Of a DNA stretch of 64,000 nt, positions 1 to 8,582 are shown in pieces. The stretch is from Flavobacterium jejuense (GTDB taxonomy: Bacteria; Bacteroidota; Bacteroidia; Flavobacteriales; Flavobacteriaceae), in NCBI RefSeq assembly GCF_006491595.2, contig NZ_VEVQ02000001.1, positions 62,001 to 126,000 of the forward strand. Reading direction: 5' to 3'. The position numbers and the translations under genes were made by a program. Each line of letters begins with the position of its first letter. Within the stretch, counting starts at the first letter, position 1. Below the pieces are notes generated by a model that was given only the letters and a program-made list of their open reading frames with translations, ran no database searches and was not told the DNA's origin.

Positions 1-2
1 AT

Positions 3-455
3 TGGAACGAAGCATTTAAAGACAGAGATTATAAAAATCAGGCTCCAGTTTATGTTTATAGAGGTAAATTTGATTTAAAGAACAATCTTAAAACAAATAC
101 GGTTACTTTCTTTTATAAAAAAATTGGTTTAAATGCAGTAGTTTTGGTAAACGGAAATAAAATTGCACCAAGCGTAGAAGATGACCAAAAATATGTTTTT
201 AATAGCACTGTTTTAAAGAAAGGGATAAACACCATTCAGATTATTGCTCCACCTTTGCAAAAAATAAAAGAGTGGGATGTTATGAATACAGATCCTGGAA
301 TTATTCAGGTAATAACACCGTCAGAACCTTGGAAACGAAAGCTATTTAACGGATACGCACAAGTCATTATTCAAAAAGAAGAAAATGCAAGTGAAGTAAT
401 TTTATCGGCTACAGCCAAAGGTTTAAAAGGCACAAGTTTAACTTTGAAAAAATGA
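3..455 (+). CDS. GH2-type beta-galactosidase, C-terminal fragment (runs off the left edge)
   Basis: The frame is open from the first complete codon at position 3, so this is the tail (about 150 residues) of a gene starting outside the window. It reads as beta-strand-rich sequence with a GH2-like sugar-binding jelly roll and a final Ig-like domain. The closing segment LFNGYAQVIIQKE followed by a VILSATAKGLKG stretch is typical of the C-terminal domain of Bacteroidota GH2 beta-galactosidases. Such enzymes are normally exported to the periplasm or outer surface and cleave beta-galactosides. The catalytic barrel is not in the window, so substrate and completeness cannot be judged. The family call is recognition of the C-terminus only. 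Confidence 0.65.
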   Translation, partial: WNEAFKDRDYKNQAPVYVYRGKFDLKNNLKTNTVTFFYKKIGLNAVVLVNGNKIAPSVEDDQKYVFNSTVLKKGINTIQIIAPPLQKIKEWDVMNTDPGIIQVITPSEPWKRKLFNGYAQVIIQKEENASEVILSATAKGLKGTSLTLKK

Positions 456-459
456 TTTC

Positions 460-549
460 ATGTTTAGTCTAACCTCGTGGTTATTACGCAAGTCAGCAAT
501 TGAAGACAGAGAGTTATCATATAATCAAGCGGGTTTACCGCAACCATAA
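460..549 (+). pseudogene. 30-codon fragment resembling a polymorphic-toxin C-terminus
   Basis: A short open frame directly after the galactosidase ends in NQAGLPQP and a stop. A GLPxP ending right before an immunity gene resembles the extreme C-terminus of secreted toxins of Bacteroidota. The next frame down (565-1021) is Imm11-like, which supports the reading. No upstream toxin body is present, so this is at best a displaced scrap of a toxin gene. It could also be chance coding potential. Confidence 0.25.
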
Positions 550-564
550 ATTTTAGGAGATGTT

Positions 565-1021
565 ATGTATTGGGTGTTATCAAATGAATTTGTTGATGAA
601 GATAATGAAGCAGAGTTAACTGGAAATAATCAATTTAAGTGATGATATATCTTTTGATGATGAGGTTGTGATCGATGCATTTGTTCCAAAAATAGTCCTC
701 ACTTTAAATAATGATAGTCGCAAGGGAAACATGACGGATCATTTGAGTATTGATGAAGCTTGTGATTTGGTTTTTTCTAAACGACTTCGTGACTTACTAC
801 AAAATATTGCTGTGGATAACATTCAATATTTTGATCTCGATATTGTTGACCCTAAAACTAATAATATTTATACCGATTACAAAATTGCAAATGTGGTTGG
901 TTTAGTTGACTGTGTGGATAAGAATGAATCAGATTTGAAGTATTTTAATAGTGTAAAAGATGCTGTTGTTAATGCTGGTATCACTGGCTGTGTTTTTTAT
1001 AAGGTTGAAGAATATCATTAA
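565..1021 (+). pseudogene. Imm11/DUF1629-like immunity protein, frameshifted
   Basis: ATG at 565 follows a purine-rich TAGGAGA. The first frame runs about 25 residues and stops near 640; the second frame, open from 620, continues to 1021. Joined near 620-635 they give a protein of about 150 residues. The second part holds a segment IQYFDLDIVDPK...YKIANVVGLVDCVDKNESD that matches the core of Imm11 (DUF1629) immunity proteins, cytoplasmic proteins that neutralise a cognate toxin. The region after the core is shorter than usual. A GTG at 668 would give a 117-aa product, but it starts in the middle of the domain. I read this as a decayed immunity gene; a sequencing indel could also explain it. 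Confidence 0.5.
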
Positions 1022-1061
1022 ATTTTTGGCTGTTTTACAGAGATAGATTCGTAATGATTAC

Positions 1062-1277
1062 GCATCAAATTGTGCTAACAAAACAATTAATGTAGTAAAT
1101 AAAGATGCTGTATTTGGTACAAAGGAGCTTGATGTGGATAGTAAATCGTTAAATAAAATGGAGCTTTTTAAGAATTTACTATCTGATTCTTCTTTACAAA
1201 AAAAAGTGTCTGTAAATAATATGATTTTACCTTCGAAATTACACGTTTTATCAAACTGTTGCACACTATTTTATTAA
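1062..1277 (+). pseudogene. Open coding-like fragment without a start
   Basis: From 1062 a frame stays open for about 70 codons with normal hydrophilic composition (D, K, S, L rich) and ends at 1275-1277. It has no plausible initiation site and no family I recognise. Its 3' end overlaps the amputated AraC fragment on the other strand, suggesting a rearrangement junction near 1270. I list it as a remnant with low confidence; it may not have been translated. Confidence 0.2.
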
Positions 1278-1491
1278 TAAATAAAAAGTGTTGGGTTCAA
1301 TTTTTAAAGCATTAAAATCAACCATGTGAATAACATTTCCTTTTGTAAACCAAATGATTTGATAAAAACCAATTCGATGTGGTATAATAATATCCTTTTT
1401 AAAATTTGTAGTGAATTGCTTTAACTCCAGTATTTTCAAATTCTTGAGGGAGACCTTCTTTAAAACTATATTTTTGTATTTCTTTTGTCAC
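1266..1491 (-). pseudogene. AraC-family regulator, N-terminal cupin half only
   Basis: Read on the minus strand from a GTG at 1491, the frame gives about 75 residues containing GFYQIIWFTKGNVIHMVDFN, the ligand-sensing cupin segment of Flavobacteriaceae AraC regulators, and then stops at 1266. The two C-terminal HTH motifs that bind DNA are missing, so the fragment cannot work as a regulator. The truncation point coincides with the end of another open fragment on the plus strand, consistent with a deletion or insertion breakpoint. The intact AraC gene at 1676-2554 is a separate paralogue. Confidence 0.55.
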
Positions 1492-1675
1492 AAAATTTTA
1501 ATCCCGTTTACTCTTCAGTATTAAAAGCCATAATAGAGTAGTGGTTTGACTATCTCAATCCTTACTAATTGAACTTTATATAATTTAAATTGGAATACTT
1601 ATTTATATTATTATACAAATATAATTCGTTATTTCGGAAAATAGAGTTCGATTGTTTGTAGTATTACATCTCAAT

Positions 1676-2554
1676 TTATGTATCTGCTTTTCCAAAACCA
1701 ACTGTTTCTCTGTACAATTGTGGGGAAACATCAGCGTTTTTTTTGAAGAATCTACTAAAATAAAATTCATCATTATAGCCTAATTCGTATGCTATTTCTT
1801 TGATGCTTTTGTTGGTTAAATACAATTCCCTTTTCGCTTCAATAATAATACGTTCAGCAATTAAGTCGGTCAATGTTTTGTTGAAATAGGACTTTGTTAT
1901 TTTGGCTAAAGCTTTCGGGGAAATGGCTAACATATCAGCATAATCACTTGCAGCATGTTTGGTTTTGAAATGAGTTTCTATATAATTTTTTAAATTTTGA
2001 AGGATAAAAGGTTCTTTAATTTCTGTAGTTTCAATTTGATTTTCAGGTTGTTGTTCGGTTTTCAATCTGGAAGCTGTAATTAAAACTATTTTTAGATACG
2101 ATATCAAAAGCTCATATTGTGCTAATGCTGGATTCTGCATCTCTTTTTTAATTTGGTCCATAAGCATTTCAAAAGTCGATTTTGATATTTCATCGATAGT
2201 TACATAAGGAGGATTGTAAATGTTATTAAACAAAACCCCGTTGCAGGCTACTTCTTGTTGATGTTTGTGGATACAAAAGAAATCGGGGTGAAAATTCAAA
2301 ATAATACCTTCCAAATGAGATGCATTCAGCATAAAGGGTTGATAAGGAGTGAATGCAAATAAAGTCCCTTCAGTAAATTCATATTCTGAAAAATCTACTT
2401 TTGCATTACCATTTCCTTTGGTTATCCAAATTAAGGAATAATAATTTAGTCTTTGTAAATGATCGAAAGGGTTGTTTTCTTTAAAATAAGACAACTTGAA
2501 TGCTAAATTACCTGTTTGAGGATTGATTAATGTAAAATTATTCTTTTGTATCAT
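1676..2554 (-). CDS. AraC family transcriptional regulator
   Basis: A 292-aa cytoplasmic regulator of normal family length. Residues about 1-130 form the cupin-like sensor (motif YSLIWITKGNGNAKVDFSEY). Residues about 190-285 form the double helix-turn-helix: a first helix pair around AASDYADMLAISPKALAKI and a second with IKEIAYELGYNDEFYFSRFF, the canonical AraC signature. It is the last gene of a same-strand group with the DUF1348 gene (11 bp upstream) and the AhpD-like gene, so it probably controls these stress-type enzymes, but the ligand cannot be inferred. Confidence 0.88.
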   Translation of the reverse strand: MIQKNNFTLINPQTGNLAFKLSYFKENNPFDHLQRLNYYSLIWITKGNGNAKVDFSEYEFTEGTLFAFTPYQPFMLNASHLEGIILNFHPDFFCIHKHQQEVACNGVLFNNIYNPPYVTIDEISKSTFEMLMDQIKKEMQNPALAQYELLISYLKIVLITASRLKTEQQPENQIETTEIKEPFILQNLKNYIETHFKTKHAASDYADMLAISPKALAKITKSYFNKTLTDLIAERIIIEAKRELYLTNKSIKEIAYELGYNDEFYFSRFFKKNADVSPQLYRETVGFGKADT

Positions 2555-2565
2555 TGATCCGTCTA

Positions 2566-2988
2566 TTATTTCAACTTTCTATCTTTTTCTTCTATTGCTA
2601 TATCATTGATGCTAACAAAACGTTTTTGCATCAACCCGTTTTCATCAAATTCCCAGTTTTCATTTCCATATGCTCTCCACCATTGCTCATTCGCATCTTG
2701 ATATTCATATTCAAAGCAAACAGCCATTCTATTTTCTCTGAAACCCCAAAGTTCCTTTTTTAATTTGTAATTTCTTTCTTTTTTCCATTTTTCAGTTAAA
2801 AATTGTACAATTTCTTCTCTTCCATTGATAAACTGTGTTCTATTTCTCCATTCAGAGTTTATGGTATAGGCTTTTGATACTGTGATGGGATTTTTACTAT
2901 TCCAAGCTTCTTCTGCTTTTTGTACCTTTTCAAGAGCAGTTTCTAAGGTGAAAGGAGGTAATGGAAATTTTTTTTCTTCTTGACTCAT
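2566..2988 (-). CDS. DUF1348 (SnoaL/NTF2-like) protein
   Basis: A 140-aa protein with the strong DUF1348 pattern: [20 protein letters not shown] near residues 27-46, the W-R-N-R-T core, [19 protein letters not shown], and the acidic-aromatic segment ending in [10 protein letters not shown]. Members adopt the cone-shaped NTF2-like fold and often accompany stress genes; no reaction is established. It lies 11 bp upstream of the AraC regulator and downstream of a terminator hairpin, so it and AraC probably form their own unit. No signal peptide. Confidence 0.85.
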   Translation of the reverse strand: MSQEEKKFPLPPFTLETALEKVQKAEEAWNSKNPITVSKAYTINSEWRNRTQFINGREEIVQFLTEKWKKERNYKLKKELWGFRENRMAVCFEYEYQDANEQWWRAYGNENWEFDENGLMQKRFVSINDIAIEEKDRKLK

Positions 2989-3004
2989 ATTTGTTGGATT
3001 TTAT

Positions 3005-3042
3005 AAAAAAGGAGAATGTGTATTGCTACTTTCTCCTTTTTT
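3005..3042 (-). terminator. Rho-independent terminator after the AhpD-like gene
   Basis: A perfect 12-bp stem, AAAAAAGGAGAA (3005-3016) pairing with TTCTCCTTTTTT (3031-3042), lies between the AhpD-like gene and the DUF1348 gene. The minus-strand copy ends in a T run. Confidence 0.75.
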
Positions 3043-3052
3043 AGTTGTTTAT

Positions 3053-3598
3053 TTAAATACTTTGTGCGGCTGGAAAATCTATTGGCACTTGCGTTAGATT
3101 GTGTAAGTAGTTCATGGCTGTTTTATCACTTACTAGCAGTATTACGTCGACCAAATTTTCTTTTGTATATCCTTGTGCAAAGAAATTCTCTACGTTTTCA
3201 TCAGAAGCCTTTCCACGATTTTTAGTTATGTCAGCTGCTAATTTTACCAATGCATCTACTTTTACATTGTCACTTTTCCCTTTGCGAATGTCAAGTAATT
3301 GTTCTTCTGTAAAGCCATTCATCTTCCCTAATACTAAGTGTGCACTTTGACAATATACACAATTATTTACTTGGCTGACGATTAAATTTATGGCTTCTTT
3401 TTCTTTGTTAGACAATGATGTTTTTGCGTTTTGATAGTTCAAAAATCTTTCTAAACCATTGTCAGAGTAGGCGATAGTCGCATAAAGATTTGGTACAAAA
3501 CCTAAGGCTTTCTTTAAATTATCAAAGATGGCTTGGTTTACTGGAGCCACTTCTTCTCTTGTAGGAACGTTAAATTGTGTTTTTACTGAATTTTCCAT
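3053..3598 (-). CDS. AhpD-like carboxymuconolactone decarboxylase family protein
   Basis: A 181-aa cytoplasmic protein with the AhpD/CMD redox signature C80-x2-C83-x3-H87 (NNCVYCQSAH), preceded by the usual KEKEAINLIVSQ helix. Proteins of this class act as alkylhydroperoxidases or thiol-disulfide partners; the substrate is unknown. It heads the same-strand group with the DUF1348 protein and AraC, and a terminator follows it, so the downstream genes may be transcribed separately. The ATG at 3598 is the natural start. Confidence 0.85.
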   Translation of the reverse strand: MENSVKTQFNVPTREEVAPVNQAIFDNLKKALGFVPNLYATIAYSDNGLERFLNYQNAKTSLSNKEKEAINLIVSQVNNCVYCQSAHLVLGKMNGFTEEQLLDIRKGKSDNVKVDALVKLAADITKNRGKASDENVENFFAQGYTKENLVDVILLVSDKTAMNYLHNLTQVPIDFPAAQSI

Positions 3599-3738
3599 TT
3601 TTTATACTTTTTAAATTGTTTGTCCTTATTGACCTTACAAAATTGCGTATCTCTAGCATCATTTAAAATGGACTGATTTCGTTAATGAATGGACAATTTT
3701 CCTTAGTTGAAAAAGGGACTAAATTATGATATAGTTTT

Positions 3739-3939
3739 TTATGTAATATGGGGTTCTACATGCTCTATTTTAAGTCCTGTGTATTCACAGAACTCCAGCA
3801 TACTAATAAGACTGTTTTTCGGTTTGTTAGCCTCTTTTCGAAGGTTGTTTAATAAGCGGGTGCTTTGTCTGTAGCTTTTTCCTGTAATGCGTTGTATGTC
3901 TTTTGGATACACACATATTCTTTTTACTTCTCTTTTCAT
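3739..3939 (-). CDS. 66-aa putative HTH protein of Flavobacteriia
   Basis: A small basic protein that starts KREVKR and continues YPKDIQRITGKSYRQSTRLL, which reads as a short helix-turn-helix similar in outline to excisionase or MerR-like minimal DNA binders, then LEFCEYTGLKIE. I know similar unannotated proteins from Flavobacteriia accessory DNA but cannot name a family. It stands alone upstream of the Crp/Fnr trio. A DNA-binding role is inferred from composition and predicted helices only. Confidence 0.5.
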   Translation of the reverse strand: MKREVKRICVYPKDIQRITGKSYRQSTRLLNNLRKEANKPKNSLISMLEFCEYTGLKIEHVEPHIT

Positions 3940-4064
3940 ACTCTTTTCATACTTTATCTATGCTTCATCTATACTTTATCTCTGTCTTATTTGTTGTTAG
4001 GAGGTAGTCGAGCTTATAGCACTAAAGTACTTTTTTTTTGAATGGGTTTGCAGTGACTTTTATT

Positions 4065-4112
4065 TTTATGGTAGAAAATAATACCATTTGATGTTCTTTT
4101 GTTCTAAAAGTG
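4065..4112 (+). repeat. 48-bp direct repeat, copy 1
   Basis: This stretch shares 42 of 48 positions with 8583-8630, including the identical cores CCATTTGATGT and CTTTTGTTCTAAAAGTG. The two copies, in the same orientation about 4.5 kb apart, bracket the three Crp/Fnr genes and the TonB receptor. It lies in the 3940-4196 non-coding gap, which otherwise shows only short TCATACTTTATC-like repetition near 3950. Confidence 0.7.
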
Positions 4113-4196
4113 TCACTTAGCCCTTTTGTTTTCCCTTAGTATGACATTATGGACTGCTAACTTTATTAAAAAAGGGTATGTTTAAAAAAAAGTATT

Positions 4197-4769
4197 TTAT
4201 ATTTTATTGCTTTTTCTTCTTATCCGGCTCAATGTTTCCGGTTTTGCTCCAATAAAAGAGGCAATATATTGTAATGGAATTTGTTCCATTATTTGAGGAT
4301 TTTCAGCAATAAAATCGTGGTATCTTTTGGTTTGAGAATCTAAAATAAATGAGATTTCTCTTTTTTTGCCACTTATATAAATATGTTCATACAGTTTTAG
4401 AAATAATCTTCGAATGTTTGGGTTTGTTTCCATTAGTTGTTCAACTGCATCAAAATTCGCTTTATAGCATTCACAATCGGTTAATGATTGAATGTTGAAA
4501 AAAGTAGGCGTTTGTTTTCTGATAGAAAATAATTCTGCATAGATGCATGGGCTGCATAAAAACTTAGTTGTAAATTCTTCGCCCTCTTTTAGGTGGTATA
4601 TTCTAAAAGTGCCTTTATTGAGAAAAAACAATTCTTTAGCATAGTTCCCTGACGTTAGTATATGATCCATTTTTTTTATGCTTACCAGCTGAAATAGAGC
4701 TTCTAGGTCTATAAAATCTTTTTCATTGAGTTGTGCAAAATGTGCCGTGAACGACTTTAAATTTTCCAT
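4197..4769 (-). CDS. Crp/Fnr family transcriptional regulator (paralogue A)
   Basis: A 190-aa protein with an N-terminal cyclic-nucleotide-binding-type beta barrel (about residues 20-120) and a C-terminal winged helix with the recognition helix in QYIASFIGAKPETLSRIRRK. The E-T-L-S-R residues match the FNR E..SR pattern that reads TTGA half-sites. There is no N-terminal cysteine cluster, so it is not an FNR-type Fe-S sensor. It is the last gene of a tandem of three related regulators, 2 bp after the previous stop, and the trio sits next to a TonB receptor with an FNR-like operator. Confidence 0.85.
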   Translation of the reverse strand: MENLKSFTAHFAQLNEKDFIDLEALFQLVSIKKMDHILTSGNYAKELFFLNKGTFRIYHLKEGEEFTTKFLCSPCIYAELFSIRKQTPTFFNIQSLTDCECYKANFDAVEQLMETNPNIRRLFLKLYEHIYISGKKREISFILDSQTKRYHDFIAENPQIMEQIPLQYIASFIGAKPETLSRIRRKSNKI

Positions 4770-4771
4770 TT

Positions 4772-5350
4772 TTACAAGTTTTTAAATATTCGATTTTTTA
4801 TTCTGCTCAATGTTTCTGGTTTTATGCCAAGATATGATGAGATGTACCGTTGTGGAATTTCTGCAATTACTTTTGGGCGTTCCCCAAATAATTTTATATA
4901 CCGCTCCTGAGGGGAATCAAAAATAAAGGAATGTTGTCTCATTACTCCAAAAAGGTATAAATGTTCTAAAAATCTAAAAAAAAGATATTCAAGGTTTGGG
5001 TATTGGTCTACTAAATTATCTAGGTCGGAAAATTCGGCAACCATGCAATTTGAATCTTTCAATGCTTGCACATTCATTTGCGTAGGTTTGTGTTCCCGCA
5101 CTGCTATTAAATCGGTCATGATGGTTGGACCAAAGTAAAAGTTAGTAGTAATTTCATTGTTTCCATTGTTATAATAGCCTCTCATGAGACCGTCATTGAT
5201 GTAAAAAATAGTTGTAACTTTGTCATTTTCTACAAAAAGATGGTCTAATTTTTTTATACTTACAGGGCTAAATATGGCTGTAAAAGCTGCTATTTCTTCT
5301 TCACTTAAAGTGGCAAATCTCGATAAAAATAATTTTAAACTATCTGTCAT
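4772..5350 (-). CDS. Crp/Fnr family transcriptional regulator (paralogue B)
   Basis: A 192-aa paralogue of its downstream neighbour, with the same architecture: sensor barrel (about 20-120), dimer helix near 130-145, and a C-terminal HTH with RYISSYLGIKPETLSRIKNR. The recognition-helix residues E-T-L-S-R are conserved with paralogue A, so both probably bind the same class of palindrome. The genes are tightly packed (6 bp upstream, 2 bp downstream) and must be co-transcribed. No Fe-S or heme ligand pattern is evident; the signal is unknown. Confidence 0.85.
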   Translation of the reverse strand: MTDSLKLFLSRFATLSEEEIAAFTAIFSPVSIKKLDHLFVENDKVTTIFYINDGLMRGYYNNGNNEITTNFYFGPTIMTDLIAVREHKPTQMNVQALKDSNCMVAEFSDLDNLVDQYPNLEYLFFRFLEHLYLFGVMRQHSFIFDSPQERYIKLFGERPKVIAEIPQRYISSYLGIKPETLSRIKNRIFKNL

Positions 5351-5356
5351 GTTTTC

Positions 5357-5779
5357 TTATGTATTACCATTGGAATTGAACATGTACTCCTCTTCAAAAA
5401 TCATTTTGAAAAAAAAATCATGTTTTTCTGATTTTGCATTTAGTCGTATAATGTCCTCAAAATTAGCCATAAAAACAGTGGCTTTTTTTGTTATTACAAA
5501 ATTTCTTGTTGACGGTGTTCTATTTGTAAGTGCATTTAAATCTGAAAAAAGGATAGGATTGTAATACAATTTCACGTTATACTTTCTATTATTATTTTCC
5601 CTATACGATTTTAAAACACCGCTGTTTAAAAAATAAATATTTGAAATGTGTTGCCTTTTTTTAATCACAAAAGCATTTTCATTGCATGCTATGGGTTTAA
5701 ATAGGCTTGCCAATGTAACTAATTCAGTAGCATTAAACTCCATATATTTTCTAGTAAATTGTTGTAAACTGTGTAGCAT
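5357..5779 (-). CDS. Crp/Fnr-like sensor domain without an HTH (paralogue C)
   Basis: A 140-aa protein that aligns with the first two thirds of paralogues A and B (barrel, then the FFFKMIFEEEYMF dimer helix) but stops with FNSNGNT where they continue into the winged helix. Family members are usually about 190 aa, so the DNA-binding domain is missing. The stop lies only 6 bp before the next start, and no HTH residue survives downstream. It could be a pseudogene, or a sensor-only protein that forms inactive heterodimers with A or B. First gene of the trio. Confidence 0.7.
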   Translation of the reverse strand: MLHSLQQFTRKYMEFNATELVTLASLFKPIACNENAFVIKKRQHISNIYFLNSGVLKSYRENNNRKYNVKLYYNPILFSDLNALTNRTPSTRNFVITKKATVFMANFEDIIRLNAKSEKHDFFFKMIFEEEYMFNSNGNT

Positions 5780-5875
5780 GATATTCGTTTAAAGCATTAA
5801 AAATTTAGAGCTTGCATCGCATTTTGGTGCTTACAAACTCTACATTAACTAAAATTAAAATAAAACTAACTATTC

Positions 5876-8260
5876 TTAAAATTGAAATTTATAGCCAAAA
5901 TCTGGTTGGAATCCGATTTGATTTATCTGATTTACTTGCTGTGTTACTCTGTTGTACTCTTTTGAAAAAACATTACTGTTGTTTGTTATATTTTGAAAAT
6001 CTACATAGAATTGATGCGAACTCTTCTTTTTATTGCTATTCCATTTGAACCCAAATTTTAAGTCAAGTCTTAGATAAGCGTCATATTGTTCGCTGTAAGC
6101 ATTAGTATCGTCTCTTATTTCATAGTTAGCAGCAATAGAAGCTGCTAAATCTACAGGTGTATAATACCTACCTCCAGCTGTTGTGAATTTTGTATTGATG
6201 GTAAAGACATTTTTTTTAGCTTTTCCTATTTTGAATTCTTTGCCCGCTAATGCATTAAAAACATAGCCATTATTGAACGGTGTGTTTCTTTCTATTCCAT
6301 CGCTACCAGTATATTTGCTTTCAAAAAGAGAAGTTGTAAAAAGTAAATTATATCCTTTACTGAAGAATTTTTCTAGTGTAAATTCAACTCCTTGATTAAA
6401 ACCTTCACCTTTACTTACTAAAGCGTTTTTATCGGTAGAAAATCCAAAATCAGCACCTTCAGTAAGGGAAGAATAACTAGATGGATTTTTTTCTACTGCT
6501 GCTTTATCAATCGCTTGATAATAGACTTCAAATTTTGCTCGCCATTTATCTGCAAATCTAATATCATACCCTAACACATAATGAGCACTTCTTACCAAGT
6601 CTAATTCTTTATTGCTCTGAACTAGATTTCCACCACTATTTTCATTTAAGAATAATAATGGAGCAGCAACATTTTGATGATGTAAACCGTAGCCAATGTT
6701 TATAGCGCTCTTGTTGTTGATGGCATAAGTCAATGCTGTTCTAGGTTCAAAAACAAATTCTTCGTTCAAAGAAAAGTATTGTCCGTGTAAACCCGCATTC
6801 AATGTTACCTTTTCAGTTACTCTGAATTGGCCCATAGCATAAGGTTGTACAATAGTGTATGAACCCTCATTATTTATGAGATTTACAAAGTCAGGTTGCC
6901 CATCACTATTGTTATCCTCTTGTCTGTCTCGGTCTGATACTGTATTTTCTAATGAAAAGTTTTCCAGTAATACACCTGTTCTAAAAGTAATTTTTTTAGA
7001 TATTTTTGAATTGAAGAGTGTTGCAAATGTGATTCTGTTTTCTGTATTGTCCACTTCTGTCCATCGTACTTTGAATTCAGACGGTGTTTCTAAATTAAAA
7101 TACCTGTCTTGGTTAAAACCGTTGCTAGATGTGGAACCACTTATTATGGTTTTTAAATAGGATTGTGACCCCATATCGATTGTATGTTTTACCCCAAAAA
7201 CACCGAACCCAGAAGTTACAAAACTATCTTCATCTCTTGTTGCAAATAAATCATCATCGGATAACTCCACCTCTTTTCCAATTAAGTCAATATTTGAGTT
7301 ACCAAAAATTCCAAAAACCGAAAAATCACCAAATTTACCTTTACCAAAATCAACATTAAATGAGAGGTCATTGTAATTTGGCTGTGCAGTTGTTCCTGCC
7401 AATCCTAAGGAACCTACGATACCATAACGAGCGGCCACAAGAAAAGAACCTCCTTTTTTTCCTAATGGTCCTTCTGCCATTGCTTCTGCACCAGGAAAAG
7501 CGGCTACACCAACTGTATACTCATATTCTTTGTTGTTGCCTTTTCTAAGCCCTAAATCAAAAACACCTCCAAGTGCATTTCCATATTCAGCAGGAAATGC
7601 TGAAGTTATAAAATCAGAGTTGGCTAATAAATTTGGATTTAATGCTGAAACAGGACTGCCTGTAGTTCCTAAAGTTGAAAAATGATTTGGGCTAGGAATT
7701 GGAATGCCTTCTAATCTCCAAAGTAAACCAGTAGGAGAGTTTCCACGTACTACAATATCATTTCTACTATCATCAGCAGTTGATACACCAGCAAAGTTTG
7801 AAGCTAATCGTGCCACATCACTCCTTCCACCTGCATATCTATTTACTTCTTCTGGAGAAAATTGTCGCACTGAAACAGCAGCTAATTTATTGATGGATTT
7901 CGCCTTGTTGTTTCCATCGGCTACAAGTACAACTTCTTCCAATGAACCGAATTTTTCTACTAGCGCAACTGAAACAATAACTTCTTTTCCAGTAGTTACA
8001 TCAATATCTGGAAGGGTTGCACTTTCATAACCTAAAAAACTTACTCTTATTGTTTGTCTGCCTAATGGTACATTTCCTAATTCAAAATTTCCTTTTTCAT
8101 CTGTTGTATCCCCTATACTAGAATCGCTTACTAATTCAATAGTAGCACCAGTAATACTTTTTTCGGACTGTTTGTCTGCAATACTTCCTCTGATGACTCC
8201 GGTTTGAGCCAGAGCGGTTGCACTAAATAAAGACAAGCCTACAATAACTAATTTTCTCAT
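5876..8260 (-). CDS. TonB-dependent outer-membrane receptor
   Basis: A 794-aa outer-membrane protein. Residues 1-18 are a signal peptide; about 20-100 form a CarboxypepD_reg-like beta sandwich (GVIRGSIADKQSEK and FLGYE), about 110-230 the plug, and the rest a 22-strand barrel ending in the aromatic GYKFQF required by BAM. The substrate is not evident; no SusD partner gene is adjacent. A 16-bp FNR-like palindrome and a perfect -7 box lie just upstream, and three Crp/Fnr paralogues lie downstream, so uptake is probably controlled by one of them. Its 3' end is 97 bp from the trio. Confidence 0.88.
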   Translation of the reverse strand: MRKLVIVGLSLFSATALAQTGVIRGSIADKQSEKSITGATIELVSDSSIGDTTDEKGNFELGNVPLGRQTIRVSFLGYESATLPDIDVTTGKEVIVSVALVEKFGSLEEVVLVADGNNKAKSINKLAAVSVRQFSPEEVNRYAGGRSDVARLASNFAGVSTADDSRNDIVVRGNSPTGLLWRLEGIPIPSPNHFSTLGTTGSPVSALNPNLLANSDFITSAFPAEYGNALGGVFDLGLRKGNNKEYEYTVGVAAFPGAEAMAEGPLGKKGGSFLVAARYGIVGSLGLAGTTAQPNYNDLSFNVDFGKGKFGDFSVFGIFGNSNIDLIGKEVELSDDDLFATRDEDSFVTSGFGVFGVKHTIDMGSQSYLKTIISGSTSSNGFNQDRYFNLETPSEFKVRWTEVDNTENRITFATLFNSKISKKITFRTGVLLENFSLENTVSDRDRQEDNNSDGQPDFVNLINNEGSYTIVQPYAMGQFRVTEKVTLNAGLHGQYFSLNEEFVFEPRTALTYAINNKSAINIGYGLHHQNVAAPLLFLNENSGGNLVQSNKELDLVRSAHYVLGYDIRFADKWRAKFEVYYQAIDKAAVEKNPSSYSSLTEGADFGFSTDKNALVSKGEGFNQGVEFTLEKFFSKGYNLLFTTSLFESKYTGSDGIERNTPFNNGYVFNALAGKEFKIGKAKKNVFTINTKFTTAGGRYYTPVDLAASIAANYEIRDDTNAYSEQYDAYLRLDLKFGFKWNSNKKKSSHQFYVDFQNITNNSNVFSKEYNRVTQQVNQINQIGFQPDFGYKFQF

Positions 8261-8282
8261 TTTCTTGTTATTTGATTTTAGA

Positions 8283-8327
8283 CAAAACTATTTCAATATG
8301 TTTTAATCAAAATTGACCAAAGTCAAT
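8283..8327 (-). promoter_or_regulatory. FNR-like operator plus -7 box of the TonB receptor
   Basis: ATTGACCAAAGTCAAT (8312-8327) is a perfect 6+4+6 palindrome. Its centre is 29.5 nt upstream of the first base of TAGTTTTG (minus strand, 8290 to 8283), a perfect TAnnTTTG element. That geometry matches a class II (-41.5) Crp/Fnr activator site and recurs at eight other places in the window. Confidence 0.7.
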
Positions 8328-8582
8328 AAAATGCACAAGAAGGTATTTGAAAAATAAGGCGTTAGGTTAGTTGGTTTCCATTTTTGTATCTCTTGGTTTT
8401 GATTTCCTTTCCTCAAGGTAGTTTCAAGTTGAAGTAGCTTTTCTAGTGTACTTTTTTCTTATATATGGGTTGTCTTTAGACTGTTTTGATTTTCTTGTTT
8501 GTTTTGAGGTACTCCATGCTATTTGTTTTAGCTACTTCTACTGTATTTATTTGTGAACAACACCTTACGGAGGATTTAACAT

